Assembly: GCF_000717655.1 (NCBI RefSeq)
Contig: NZ_JNZY01000021.1
Span: 33,996-97,995 of the forward strand
DNA length: 64,000 nt
Origin: Streptomyces katrae
Lineage (GTDB): Bacteria > Actinomycetota > Actinomycetes > Streptomycetales > Streptomycetaceae
Reading direction: 5' to 3'
This document shows positions 51,094 to 59,774 of the stretch, one piece after another (the first letter of the stretch is position 1; each line of letters starts with the position of its first letter). The notes beneath the pieces were generated by a model, which made no database searches, was not told the origin of the DNA, and saw only the letters and a program-made list of their open reading frames with translations. The position numbers were made by a program, and so were the translations under genes.

Positions 51094-51471
51094 ATGAACA
51101 CGACGGGTGCTGCGGCAGAGATCATTGAGGCCGAGTGGACAAGGCTCCTCGGTTCGGACCGTGTGGACGTTGACGTGGTGCGCGCTGCCCATGCCGAGCC
51201 CCGGCTGCGGCAGCTCTTCCCCTGGGTTGGTATGTGGGAGCTGCACTTCAGTCGGTGTACCGAGCATCCCTGCACGTGGGACGTGCCCTATATCGCCCCA
51301 CGGCAAGGTGGGGGCTTCATCGTGGCAGGACCGTCCAGGGTGGAGTCCGTCGGTGAGGCCGACACGGCTGAGGCGGCTGTGGAGATGGTGGCCGGCCATC
51401 TGCCTCCGAACTGCGGTCGAGCGGTCGTCGGCAACCGACACGACCTCGCTGCCTTGGAAGATCGAGGCTGA
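51094..51471 (+). CDS. DUF6193-like protein
   Basis: 125 residues from ATG 51094. Contains LFPWVGMWELHFSRC with TWDVPYI and a GPSRVESVGEADTAEAAVEM stretch, the pattern of DUF6193 family proteins, which are small actinobacterial proteins near toxin or natural-product genes. No partner is evident here. It is monocistronic. Confidence 0.65.
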   Translation: MNTTGAAAEIIEAEWTRLLGSDRVDVDVVRAAHAEPRLRQLFPWVGMWELHFSRCTEHPCTWDVPYIAPRQGGGFIVAGPSRVESVGEADTAEAAVEMVAGHLPPNCGRAVVGNRHDLAALEDRG

Positions 51472-51683
51472 CAAACGGGCATCGGCCTCCTAGAACAGCA
51501 GGTTCCACAGAAGCTGAGCCAGAGCCTGAGAACGGACAGCAGATGTTCCACGACTTCGGGAGGGCCAGAGCACACCGATGATTCGCGCGCTGCTTGGGTT
51601 TTGACCCGAGAGGCGGCTGCCGAGGTCTGGCAGGCTGTGTGCGGCGCCGACCGCGTCAGAGTCGTACAGGCGGCCTGGCCGGC

Positions 51684-52080
51684 TCAGTGATCGCCCGTGT
51701 GTGGGCGCACGGGACGTGGCAGTGGCTGACGCCAGTCGCCCAGTCTCGTGAGGAGGAACCGGCGGGCGAGAGAACGTATATCGTTCCACGCCGAGTCCGT
51801 GGCCAGGGCGTTGTGCCAGAGTCCGACGCGGCAGGTGACATCGATCTCGCGGAGTCGACGGCCGATGGGCCGAAGACCGCGCAGATCCTCGGACTCGAAG
51901 ACTCCGCGCGCCGCGAGTCCTTCGGAGACGCGGCACAGGAGCTCCACCTCTTCAACAACGTCCCTCGTCTCCAGCTCACGTTTGCCCAGCCCAGGCAAGT
52001 TGATCCTGGGTGTCGGCTGCCAGGAGGGCCATAAAGTGCAGCGTCCAGGTGCGCAGGTGCGCGTCGCCGAGATCGTTCAT
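51684..52080 (-). pseudogene. Hypothetical regulator-like gene, one frameshift
   Basis: MNDLGDAHLRTWTLHFMALL starts at ATG 52080; the frame ends early, but one base later the sequence continues as LPGLGKRELETRDVVEEVE and DVTCRVGLWHNALATDSAW to a stop at 51684. The two parts together give a ~130-residue helical protein. Unknown function. A start within the second part (TTG at 51998) is also possible, so it may be an intact shorter gene. Confidence 0.4.
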
Positions 52081-52241
52081 TCATGGAGGATCTCACCTAG
52101 CTCCCGCAACCGTGTTCGATGGCACGGAGGGCGGCAACGGCCGGCGCGGCGGCCGCGGAGGTTGAAACGCGATTACTGCTGCCGCAATCGGCCGTGCCAC
52201 TGGGCCGCTGGCCTGGCCCGCCAACCGGATCATGAGAGTCG

Positions 52242-52511
52242 CCGCTTTCCCCGCAGGCGCGGGGAGCATCACGGGAAACGGGCCGAGTTCGACAGCAGCG
52301 GGGTCATCCCCGCGGGCGCGGGGAGCATTGCGCCAGGTCGAAGTCAGCCGCGGTCAGCCGGGGGTCATCCCCGCGGGCGCGGGGAGCATGCCGACCAGGA
52401 CGACAAGGGCCAGGGGATGGAGGGGTCATCCCCGCGGGCGCGGGGAGCATCTCAGCGGTCCCGTCACAAGCGCTCGATTTCGGGGGTCATCCCCGCGGGC
52501 GCGGGGAGCAT
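52242..52511 (-). CRISPR. CRISPR array C, type I-E, 5 repeats
   Basis: 28-nt repeats GGGTCATCCCCGCGGGCGCG... start at 52301, 52362, 52423 and 52484 (period 61 nt). A degenerate leader-distal repeat covers 52242-52269. The repeat differs from array B at the stem (GGGC for GTGC) and ends CAT rather than CAG. The leader is at the right end, with orientation as in arrays A and B. No cas genes are nearby. Confidence 0.92.
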
Positions 52512-52602
52512 GCTTCTTGACCTGGGACTCTATGCCCTCGGCGTGCCGTTCTCGAGCACTTTCACCGAAACCGGCATTCAACTTATATCGATACTGCCTA
52601 CC
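52512..52602 (-). promoter_or_regulatory. CRISPR leader C
   Basis: GCTTCTTGACCTGGGACTCT follows the last repeat; nearly identical to the array B leader for ~80 bases, then diverges. Its conservation between arrays 4.5 kb apart shows that the leader plus first repeat was duplicated as a unit. Confidence 0.75.
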
Positions 52603-52748
52603 GCCGCGGACGGCAGGCAGACGTCACCCCAGTGGAGCAATGCTCAGAACCTGTGGATCGGTCCGGGGAGGACGTACCTTCCCTGGTGATCGATCGATAG
52701 GTCTCCGGGCAATGCCGACCTTGGCGCGTCGGCCGGGAAGGCACGTCC

Positions 52749-53280
52749 GTGCTCACCGCAGTCAACACTGACGGCACCACCCCTGGCGGGGCATCGCTGC
52801 TGGACGAGATCGCCCGGGAGGGCGCACGCCGGATGTGGGCCGCCTCGCTGGAGGCCGAGGTCAACTCCTACATAGCCGAGCTATCCGATCAGCGGGATGA
52901 GAACGGCCGCCAGCTGGTCGTGCGCAATGGCTACCACCCAAGGAAGGTCACCACCGCCGCGCTGGACCGGTCGAGGTCCGGGCTCCGCCGATCAACGACA
53001 AACGTGTGGACGCGGACACCGGAGAGCGCAAGCGGTGCTCGTCGGCGATCTTGCCGCCGTAGGCTGGGAAGTTCCCGAAGATCGCCGAGGTGGTGCCACT
53101 GCTCTATCTGCACGGTCTGTCCACCGGCGACATCGTCCCGGCGATGGAGCAGTTCCCCGGTGCCTCCACCGCCCGGGTTGTCGCCGGCCACCGTGACCCC
53201 ACTGTCCGCCCAGTGGCAAGCAGAGCACCAGGCGTTCCAGGAGCGCGACCTGTCCGGCACGGACTACGTCTACGTGTGGG
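52749..53280 (+). pseudogene. IS256/Mutator-family transposase remnant
   Basis: Starts MLTAVNTDGTTPGGASLLDE with ARRMWAASLEAEVNSYIAEL and VRNGYHPRKV, the N-terminal region of IS256 transposases. Frame changes near 52950 and an in-frame TAG break it; later pieces are FPKIAEVVPLLYLHGLSTGD and HQAFQERDLSGTDYVYVW. The catalytic domain beyond DYVYVW is missing. It lies 150 nt from the array C leader. Confidence 0.8.
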
Positions 53281-53468
53281 TCGACGTCATGTCCATTGCC
53301 AGCCAGTCCCCACCCCGGCCGGGGCGATTCACTCCCGATGAAGCGGCCCTGGCCCAGAAGGTGCTGCAGCAGCCCCGCGAGACACGCCGCGTCTGGTACG
53401 AATGAAACCACCATGCCCTGACGACATGCGACCAGTCTCCGCGCCTCGACCCCGACCGGAGCGGCACA

Positions 53469-53900
53469 GTGACGTCGTGGCTCCGCTCACGCGCCCTGTC
53501 GGTTCTGGCCGCCAGTACCACGCTGACGGCCGTGGCGGGCTGTCTTCGGGAAGGCCGAACTCCCCATATCCGTGCTCGTGGGCCAGGTCGGCGCACTCCT
53601 CCTGGCGGACGTCCTCACGGTCCTGCCCGCCGCCATGTGGCTGAACGGCACAGGGCGTGCCACCACAGCCGCCGAAGCCACCGCCGTACGGCCCGTACAC
53701 CGCTGGGACACCACGCTCGCCGCCGCCCTCGCCACAATCGCCCTTGCCATAGCCGGTGCCAGCACCTCCTGGGTGTCTCTGACATCGCCGTGACCGTCGA
53801 GCGCAACACCGCCGGATACCTGAACCACGCCCTCCTCCTCAACCCCCCTCGTCGGCCAGCGCGTGGCAGCACCCCTCACCGCAGTTGGCTGCGACGAACC
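53469..53900 (+). pseudogene. Membrane protein, frameshifted
   Basis: MTSWLRSRALSVLAASTTLT (GTG 53469) reads into KAELPISVLVGQVGALLLAD and LTVLPAAMWLNGTGRAT in another frame, then DIAVTVERNTAGYLNHALLL in a third. Together they look like a two-TM protein with an extracytoplasmic tail. At least two indels are needed, so the gene is probably dead. Unknown family. Confidence 0.4.
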
Positions 53901-54092
53901 TGACCGCCATGTGGCTCAGTGGAGGCGGGGCGGTGTGATCAGCACACCGGGAGTGGCGGATGCAGGCGTCCGTCGGTCTGAGGGCTGCGTGCAGCGCACG
54001 GCGCGGGACACGGTCGGGTAGCGCGGCGCAATCCAGCTGTCCGTGGCCGGGGCTGAGCGGATATAGTGGGAGCACCAAGTTACTCAGGCGCG

Positions 54093-54122
54093 GAAGGCCC
54101 TCCACCTAGGTGGAGGGCCTTC
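54093..54122. terminator. Perfect 30-nt palindromic hairpin
   Basis: GAAGGCCCTCCACCTAGGTG with its symmetrical continuation; 15-bp arms with no spacer. Located 28 nt after the stop of the winged-helix gene (minus strand), a strong terminator for the rep operon. Confidence 0.82.
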
Positions 54123-54149
54123 TGTCATGTACGGGCTCCCGCACCCCGG

Positions 54150-54566
54150 TCAGGCGACCTGGAGCTTCGGGCGGCCCGTCGGGGCAGGCGGGGCCTGGTG
54201 GTACGTCGGCAGCTTCAGGTTGGGAAGCTCCCCGCCCTGGATACGGACCAGGGCCGCGCGGAACGCCGCCTCCATGACCTCGGGGCTCTCGTACTTCGCC
54301 GCGAGCGGATGGAGCCGGTAGGAGTTGCCGTTGCGCTCCTCGCTGCGCGGCCTGAGCACGATGTTCAAGTCGCACAGAGGCGCCATCAGGCCGCTGACGG
54401 CCTGGGGCGTGACCCCGTACTCGGCCGCCATGTCCTTCTGCCGTACCGGCAGCGCTCCCCCGAAGTCGCTGCGCGCAACGAGGTACTGGAGGAACTTGAC
54501 GGCGGACCCTGACAGCGGCAGGGCCCAAATGCGCTCCGCAACGATCGGAGACATGACGTTAGCCAT
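54150..54566 (-). CDS. Winged-helix protein downstream of rep
   Basis: 138 residues from ATG 54566 (MANVMSPIVAERIWALPLSG). A wHTH segment SAVKFLQYLVARSDFGGALP with VRQKDMAAEYGVTPQAVSGL resembles MarR/IclR-type or replication-initiator winged helices. It lies 51 nt after the RepL-like gene on the same strand and before a strong terminator, so it is the second gene of a two-gene operon. Possibly a copy-number regulator or Rep accessory. Confidence 0.65.
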   Translation of the reverse strand: MANVMSPIVAERIWALPLSGSAVKFLQYLVARSDFGGALPVRQKDMAAEYGVTPQAVSGLMAPLCDLNIVLRPRSEERNGNSYRLHPLAAKYESPEVMEAAFRAALVRIQGGELPNLKLPTYHQAPPAPTGRPKLQVA

Positions 54567-54617
54567 GGGACAGCCTTCCTCGAGAACGGTCGCCCGTGCA
54601 GGGGCCTGGCAGCACTA

Positions 54618-55322
54618 TCACCCGGTACGTCTCCTTCCGCGAACTTCGGTCTGGGTCCCGAAGTCGAGGTCCAACTCCTCCTGATGGGCGCCTTCCGGCC
54701 CCACGGCGTACGGGAACGCCTCGGTGTCGTGGTCGTGTCGGTCCGCGATCTCGGCGAGCACCTCGTGCTGGGCCGTGCTGTTGCCGTGGAACCACAGCCG
54801 CACGTTGATCTGGATCCGGCCGTTGCCGGCCTTCTCCACCCAGTTGTAGTCGCACAGTGCCTGGACTGCACGATTGACCGTGGAACGCGTGATCATCTTG
54901 CCGCCCTTCTGTGCGGCAATCTTGTTGAGCCCGTCCGTGATCTCCTGCTGCGTGTACTGGGTGATGCCGGTCCCCGGCACCTGTCCCCCGGCCACGAAGA
55001 GGAAGACGCAGAGCTGGGACTTGGTGATGCTGTTCGCGACGGCGAGCTGCGCCAGCAGCTGCGTGAACCAGTTGCTGGCCAGGCTGTAGCCGGCGCCCCC
55101 GGCCATGTCGTGGACGGAGCGCGGGTCGGCGGCGTACTCGAAGTGCACTCCCTTGAGCCGACGTCGGCCGCTGGGGTCGGCGGCATCGGCCACCTTCTCC
55201 CCGAGCTGCTGGCCGAGGACGGCCAGGATGTCTCCGTACTCGGCTTCGTTCCCCGCGGCGGTGGGGACGGGTACAGGTCGGGGCCCGCGCTGTCGGCGAC
55301 GTGCGGGCGGATCAGATGTCAC
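54618..55322 (-). CDS. RepL-like plasmid replication initiator
   Basis: 234 residues from the start at 55322. The C-terminal half (residues ~95-205) shows ITKSQLCVFLFVAGGQVPGT, ITQYTQQEITDGLNKIAAQK, STVNRAVQALCDYNWVEKAG and IQINVRLWFHGNSTAQHEVL, a winged-helix pattern resembling the RepL family of rolling-circle or theta plasmids and related Rep proteins. It faces an AT-richer region with iteron-like repeats. Initiator function is inferred from fold and position. Confidence 0.65.
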   Translation of the reverse strand: MTSDPPARRRQRGPRPVPVPTAAGNEAEYGDILAVLGQQLGEKVADAADPSGRRRLKGVHFEYAADPRSVHDMAGGAGYSLASNWFTQLLAQLAVANSITKSQLCVFLFVAGGQVPGTGITQYTQQEITDGLNKIAAQKGGKMITRSTVNRAVQALCDYNWVEKAGNGRIQINVRLWFHGNSTAQHEVLAEIADRHDHDTEAFPYAVGPEGAHQEELDLDFGTQTEVRGRRRTG

Positions 55323-55329
55323 AGGACCT

Positions 55330-55680
55330 CCTTGTTACTCAGGCGGTCCGAGACTATCCAAAAAATCAACGTGTGCTTGTCTTTCGGGCTGTCGACGCGC
55401 CAAAAGTTGCTTCTGATCCGGGCCTGTTCGAACGCGGCGCCAAAAGTACACGGTACGTGAAGTTATTTTGCGGTCAAGCCCCGAAAGTACACGGCTGCTT
55501 GACTTCGGTTGTCGCAATGGCAGCACATCTCAGAGGGTCTGCGCGTGCCCAACGGCTCCGCGTTCCCCTGTGGACAACGCTCTGACCTGCGGCGATCCAG
55601 CGCCTGTTGACGTCTCACGAAAGTAAAGCGGTGCTTGAGTTTCCTCTGAAATGTGCTCGCCAGGTATACATTTCAGAGGT
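55330..55680. promoter_or_regulatory. Candidate replication origin with iteron-like repeats
   Basis: Repeats of an AAAGTACACGG type occur at 55440-55453 (CCAAAAGTACACGG) and 55481-55494 (CCGAAAGTACACGG), with a diverged third copy at 55618-55639 (CGAAAGTAAAGCGGTGCTTG) and a half copy CAAAAGTTGC at 55401-55410. TGCTTGAC/TGCTTGAG follows two of them. A perfect DnaA box (TTGTCCACA on the minus strand, 55569-55577) and a 12-bp inverted repeat at 55643-55679 lie among them. The stretch is AT-richer than its neighbours and upstream of the RepL-like gene. Confidence 0.6.
55643..55679. repeat. 12-bp inverted repeat beside iterons
   Basis: CCTCTGAAATGT (55643-55654) and ACATTTCAGAGG (55668-55679), perfect, with a 13-nt spacer. 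Could be a Rep or regulator binding site or a terminator-like stem; context is the candidate origin. Confidence 0.6.
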
Positions 55681-56528
55681 CCAAATGTGCCCTGGCGGAC
55701 ACACTCACTCCGGCAAACCTGCAGGTCAGAGGCCCTTCGGTAGCCGCGCCCTCTTACTAAAAGAGCAACTTGACCCACCGGCATCAGCAAGCACCGGCCC
55801 CGTCGTTGTCTGGGCCCCTGACAGGCACATCCCACCTCCTGACGGTCCCGCAGGACATGGTTGCCCTGCTTCTCCCCCACTGATGCTCGAGCCGACTCCC
55901 CGTCACTTCACCGGAGCTGTACTTTTTGTGCTCACCGGCTCACTTGTGTTCCAACGGGACGACCCGCGACTGCTGCTTCCCCGGAGGTCTGCTACCTGTG
56001 CCCTCGAAAGTCAGCCCCAGTGGCGGGTGCGACGACTGAGTACGACCAGTGGCCAGCCGCACCACCCACCGACCTCAACCACGCTTCAGGTCTTCACTGC
56101 ATGCCCGGCCCGCAGTCGCCAACACCGCGCCATCACCCCGGCGGGGCACCGCAAGCCCGCCAGGGCTGAGGAGCTACCGACCCTAGGCGAGAGGCCCATT
56201 GTGAAGACCGCGAACACATCTACGAAGCCCGCCAGGCGCGATGGAATGAGAGCGGGCGACAGCGGCTCAACCCTGAATTTCCGGCATACGGGCTGAAAAC
56301 CGACCCACAGAACGGCACCTCTAGCCGCCGATCTCCAGCCTGCCTGTGTGATGGGACGTTCCTTCTCCTGAAAGCCCTCCTGCGGGCCACACACGGCTTT
56401 TCTTCTCCTGAGCACCTGATCCCAAGCACACTGCACGGCTCAGCTGCCGGTTGAGACTAGTGGTTGGTTTGAACCTGGAGCGTGAGCCCAGCTGAGGTCT
56501 GTCAGTGGGGGCCGTTACTTTCACCGTC
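55681..56528. other. Non-coding region right of candidate origin
   Basis: About 850 bases without a convincing gene. Open frames here are broken or Pro/Arg-rich. Less GC-rich than coding neighbours. It may be part of the origin or a scar of deleted genes. Confidence 0.5.
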
Positions 56529-57323
56529 ATGACGACACATTCTCAGCCGCTTACGGTGCTGTTGACCGACCCCATGGGCGGAACCCTGGGTCTTGGCCTG
56601 CCGCCGGGCTCGCTAGTGACCGAGACCAACGATGGTCCTTGGCCTGAGCCGCTGCTCTGGGTGGCCGACGGGGTCGCAGCACCTGGTGCGTGGGCCGATT
56701 ACCTGCCGGCCCGGGAGGTGGGACTGCAGCCCGTACTTCTCCAGGACGAATCCGGTATCGAGGAGTGGTGGGACGGCGAGCTGGATCCCGGCATGATGTC
56801 GGACCCCGGCGACCATCAGGTCGAGGAGGTTCTCAAAGATTTTTGGGATTCCGCGGCCTCGGAAACCGAGGAGAACGAAGACGAAGAGAACGCGGGAGAG
56901 ACCATAGCCCCGTTCACCGGCACCTGGCCTGGGCTTGCGTCGCCAGGCCGGCCGGCGGCAGATCCGGCCACGAACTCACTCAAGAGCCCTCGGCTGGCGT
57001 TGGTTCCAGTGGGTCGGGCTGCGGATCTTCCCGCGGCGATCGGCTGGTCGGGGCCGGTCAACTATGAAAACGATGTGGCCCGGCTATGTGCCGTTCTCCG
57101 TTCCTGGGAGGACCGCTTCGGAGTCCGTGTGGTTGCTCTGTCGTACGCGCGGCTGGACCTGTCCGTAGCAGCCCCTCCGCAGACGCTGGACGAAGCTCTC
57201 GCGGTCGCCGCGGAGCACTTCGCGTTCTGCCCCGACAACATCTGGCAGGGGTACGAGAGCATCCGGGTATACGCAGAGGAAGCTCTGGTGGGCAACACCC
57301 ACTGGACGTTCTGGTGGGACTGA
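56529..57323 (+). CDS. DUF4253 protein
   Basis: 264 residues from ATG 56529 (MTTHSQPLTVLLTDPMGGTL). The C-terminal ~110 residues (IGWSGPVNYENDVARLCAVL, then VVALSYARLDLSVAAPPQTL, AAEHFAFCPDNIWQG and VGNTHWTFWWD) are the DUF4253 domain. An acidic linker (SETEENEDEENAGE) precedes it. DUF4253 occurs among polymorphic-toxin immunity proteins; here it is alone. Confidence 0.78.
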   Translation: MTTHSQPLTVLLTDPMGGTLGLGLPPGSLVTETNDGPWPEPLLWVADGVAAPGAWADYLPAREVGLQPVLLQDESGIEEWWDGELDPGMMSDPGDHQVEEVLKDFWDSAASETEENEDEENAGETIAPFTGTWPGLASPGRPAADPATNSLKSPRLALVPVGRAADLPAAIGWSGPVNYENDVARLCAVLRSWEDRFGVRVVALSYARLDLSVAAPPQTLDEALAVAAEHFAFCPDNIWQGYESIRVYAEEALVGNTHWTFWWD

Positions 57324-57404
57324 ATGGCCCATGGCAGTTCCTTGCCGACGAAGTCTGGCCGGTCAAGGCCCGTCGGTTGCTGGGGCCTTCTTGGTCCACC
57401 GGGC

Positions 57405-57670
57405 GGCTTTGTGGGTGAGTCGCCTGGTCATGAGGGGGATGAGTGATCAGTTCAGGTGGGCTTCACTGTGCTGGGTTCAGGCGTTCGTAGTCTCTCGCGT
57501 TGCGGCGGGCGTTCATGATCCAGCTGATGGTTCGCTCCACGCGCCAGCGCCGGAGAAGGACGACGAACCTTTTCGTTGCCTTAGGTCGGGAGACGGTCCG
57601 AAGGTGATGTTGAGGAAGTCGCGGGCCCAGCCGACGAGCTGGCCCGCGTAGGCGGAGTCCGCCTCAGACC
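57405..57670 (-). pseudogene. IS5-family transposase remnant
   Basis: Minus-strand sequence RNWSEADSAYAGQLVGWARD with FLNITFG, then, after a frame change near 57565, LLRRWRVERTISWIMNARRN and QHSEAHLN followed by an in-frame stop and LMTRRLTHKA. This is the C-terminal third of an IS5-group transposase with one frameshift and one stop. The adjacent plus-strand gene starts exactly at its right edge. Confidence 0.75.
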
Positions 57671-57672
57671 AA

Positions 57673-58149
57673 TTGCGTCGGCTCGCGGAGTCGCTCCAGC
57701 AGGAGCGCCGCACCCAGCCGGTCCCAAACCGCGCGTATCTGCAGTACCTGCCGGGTCCTGGTGGACTGCTTTTGCGCTTGCTCACCAACCGGAACCTCGG
57801 GTGGTTGGCGGCAACGCAGACATTCCTGCCCCTGACCGGACGGTACTGGTCTGCGGCAACGTACGGGCAGACCGGCCACAGTCGCACGGAGCTGACACCC
57901 GATCTCCTGGCCGACTCCGCCATCGTGCTCGGCATCAGCGCCGACGACCTAGCCGCACTTACCGGCGTCACGCTGCAAGACCGGACGGCGTCGGCGTCTG
58001 AGGTCGCCGTCGACGTGACCGGCCTCATCTGGAACGTTCGCCGCCTCACACTGGACCAGATACAGCATCCGCGAAGCACAGAGCACGAGTTGAGGCAGCG
58101 GACTACAGCTGATACCAGTCGTCGCCACCTTCGCGAAGGGAGCGCATGA
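57673..58149 (+). CDS. Hypothetical protein, probably N-truncated
   Basis: 158 residues if TTG 57673 is the start. QYLPGPGGLLLRLLTNRNLG with LTPDLLADSAIVLGISADDL and AALTGVTL resembles the C-terminal part of Streptomyces helix-turn-helix regulators that pair DNA binding with a DLAALTGV box, but the DNA-binding half is absent. The IS5 remnant immediately upstream suggests truncation. The 3' end overlaps the SUKH gene by ~45 bases. Confidence 0.45.
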   Translation: MRRLAESLQQERRTQPVPNRAYLQYLPGPGGLLLRLLTNRNLGWLAATQTFLPLTGRYWSAATYGQTGHSRTELTPDLLADSAIVLGISADDLAALTGVTLQDRTASASEVAVDVTGLIWNVRRLTLDQIQHPRSTEHELRQRTTADTSRRHLREGSA

Positions 58150-58540
58150 GGTAGTTCCGCAGGTCGCTGGCCACCCACCGCCTGCTGTCGGTCTCGTGCT
58201 CCCACACGAAGATGTCGGGACGCTGCGGTCTCTGCACGAAAGCGAAATGATTACCGCCTCCGTTGTCTCCGAAGAACAACAGGGCATCGAACGGCATATA
58301 CAACTGCGCGAAGGACGGGTCGGACCAGAAGAGACGGTTCTGCTCGACGATCTGGTCGAGTGCCCAGACGGTGTCCACCGAGGTCTGTCCGATCACCCCG
58401 TTGCTCTCTAGGAGCATGTGCTTCAGCTCTGGAGGAATCTCACACCCAAGCCGCCGCTCGGCCTCAGCGAGTTCGGAGTCATGAGCTGGCTCCCGGAAGC
58501 CGACGCCAGGAAAGGCCTGCAGGGCCGTCTCTCTCCACAT
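58103..58540 (-). CDS. SUKH (SMI1/KNR4) immunity-type protein
   Basis: 145 residues from ATG 58540. Pattern ELAEAERRLGCEIPPELKHM, LLESNGVIGQ, DALLFFGDNGGGNHFAFVQR and IFVWEHETDSRRWVASDLRN match the SUKH superfamily. Members neutralise contact-dependent or polymorphic toxins by direct binding. It has no toxin neighbour here. It is convergent with the hypothetical gene at 57673. Confidence 0.85.
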   Translation of the reverse strand: MWRETALQAFPGVGFREPAHDSELAEAERRLGCEIPPELKHMLLESNGVIGQTSVDTVWALDQIVEQNRLFWSDPSFAQLYMPFDALLFFGDNGGGNHFAFVQRPQRPDIFVWEHETDSRRWVASDLRNYLMRSLREGGDDWYQL

Positions 58541-58689
58541 GATCAGAAACTGACCTGAGCCGCCGGGGTCGGCCTGAGCAGAAGGTCCGCCGTGACTACG
58601 GCCTCGACTTGCCGTCCCTGGTCAGATCGGTGACTGCCCTGATTTCTCCTCGACAGTGACCGAGATGTCGACCTTGTGACCCAGCAGCC

Positions 58690-59157
58690 GCTTCGCGTCA
58701 TCCAACCGCAGCCGCGTACCGGCACTCGGCCAGCTCACGGATGGCGACGGCATCGGCGAGGAGGAGCTCAAGCAGATCGAAAGTCAGCTCTGTCGCTCCC
58801 TACCGCTCTGCATGAGGCATGCCTGCTCGTCGGTCGGCGTCCGGAGTTGTTCGAGCATCAGACTCCGATGCTGCTCCGTCAGACATTTTCGTGCACGAGA
58901 ACCTCGAGGGTGTGTTGTGCTTCCGCAAGGAGAACCAGGGCTGCCCCTTCTGGAGCGTGCGCCTGGGCGATCCGGGAAAGGTGCCGTCGGGAAGTCGGGA
59001 AGGGGGAGCCCCGTCTCACCGCGTACGCGGCCTACGCCCCGCGGTACGAGCTTGCGGTTCCGGCCCCTCAACCGGTGCCTACGTCGGCGAAGGACATCGA
59101 CCGGTGCGCTCGCGACCTTCGCGACCTCATCATCGACGGCACGACTGGAGCACGGGG
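58690..59157 (+). pseudogene. Decayed SUKH-like gene
   Basis: Pieces in different frames: TRTPAHGWRR region near 58710, PSDIFVHENLEGVLCFRKEN with QGCPFWSVRLGDPGK near 58885-58985, and AYAAYAPRYELAVPAPQPVP with KDIDRCARDLRDLI near 59020-59140. The central piece looks like an immunity-protein core. Several indels make it non-functional. It ends beside a parS-like site. Confidence 0.35.
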
Positions 59158-59176
59158 GTGCTAACGCCGTTAGCAC
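59158..59176. promoter_or_regulatory. parS-like site 1
   Basis: GTGCTAACGCCGTTAGCAC, a palindrome with a single central base, extended by G-run and C-run flanks to 27 bases (59154-59180). Identical core to four other sites around parAB. Confidence 0.8.
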
Positions 59177-59192
59177 CCCCTGAGGTTGTCGT

Positions 59193-59729
59193 TCAACCTG
59201 TGGCCTGAGGGCCGGCCTGCTCTCCGGCCGGGATGAAGATGGCTACATAGTCTTCGAACCCCTCATGGAGTCCCCATTCCTCACGGGTCATTGCGGCTTC
59301 GTACCGGGCTCGGGAGTCCTTGCGGCCTCTGGCGTAGACGTGGACCGTGTAGATCGCCGTTGGGGGGAGTGTCAGCGTGGGGGCATACCCCTGGCTCCCC
59401 GGAAGCCAGTCCGCGGCCGGCACGGCAGGACCGGTGGTGGGGCCGGAGATTCCCATCCGGCCCCTGTAGACCGGCCGGTACGGCCAGGAACCGAGCGATT
59501 GCCACTGCTCTGCCTGCTGCACAGGCTGAGCCTCGGCGAGCATGAGAGTCACCCAGGCCCTGTGCTCCTGGACGCAACTGACGATGGTGAGCTTGCCGGG
59601 TGTGACGATCACGGGCTCGTCGGTATGAAAGTCCGGCACAACGTCGACACTCTCGAACCCCTGCTCGATGTACTCGGCGATGTAGAAGTGCGAGTACGCG
59701 ATGCTGACGACACCGCTGACTATGTTCAT
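59193..59729 (-). CDS. Hypothetical protein
   Basis: 178 residues from ATG 59729. A beta-rich soluble protein (DEPVIVTPGKLTIVSCVQEH, YRGRMGISGPTTGPAV, TAIYTVHVYARGRKDSRARY). A GFEDYVAIFIP end is typical of small Streptomyces immunity-like or unknown proteins. No family recognised. Confidence 0.6.
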   Translation of the reverse strand: MNIVSGVVSIAYSHFYIAEYIEQGFESVDVVPDFHTDEPVIVTPGKLTIVSCVQEHRAWVTLMLAEAQPVQQAEQWQSLGSWPYRPVYRGRMGISGPTTGPAVPAADWLPGSQGYAPTLTLPPTAIYTVHVYARGRKDSRARYEAAMTREEWGLHEGFEDYVAIFIPAGEQAGPQATG

Positions 59730-59774
59730 CTCCGGACCGTACGCGCTGATCGCACCGGCTGAGCGCCGAGTCTC

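Noticed and set aside
49413..51128. 571-residue plus-strand open frame
   Set aside because: Antisense to the S1-domain gene, which shows real OB-fold motifs on the minus strand.
46954..52511. cas genes near the arrays
   Set aside because: No Cas3, Cse1/Cse2, Cas5-7, Cas1 or Cas2 pattern was found in any frame of the window.
53281..53405. Tail RFTPDEAALAQKVLQQPRET as a separate gene
   Set aside because: Short, without start, directly joined to the IS256 fossil; origin unclear.
55801..56290. Small gene near 56200 (VKTANTSTKPARRDG...)
   Set aside because: Only 31 codons, no ribosome site and no similarity; treated as non-coding.
57513..58205. 230-residue minus-strand open frame
   Set aside because: Only its last ~40 codons match a transposase; the rest is antisense to the plus-strand gene at 57673.
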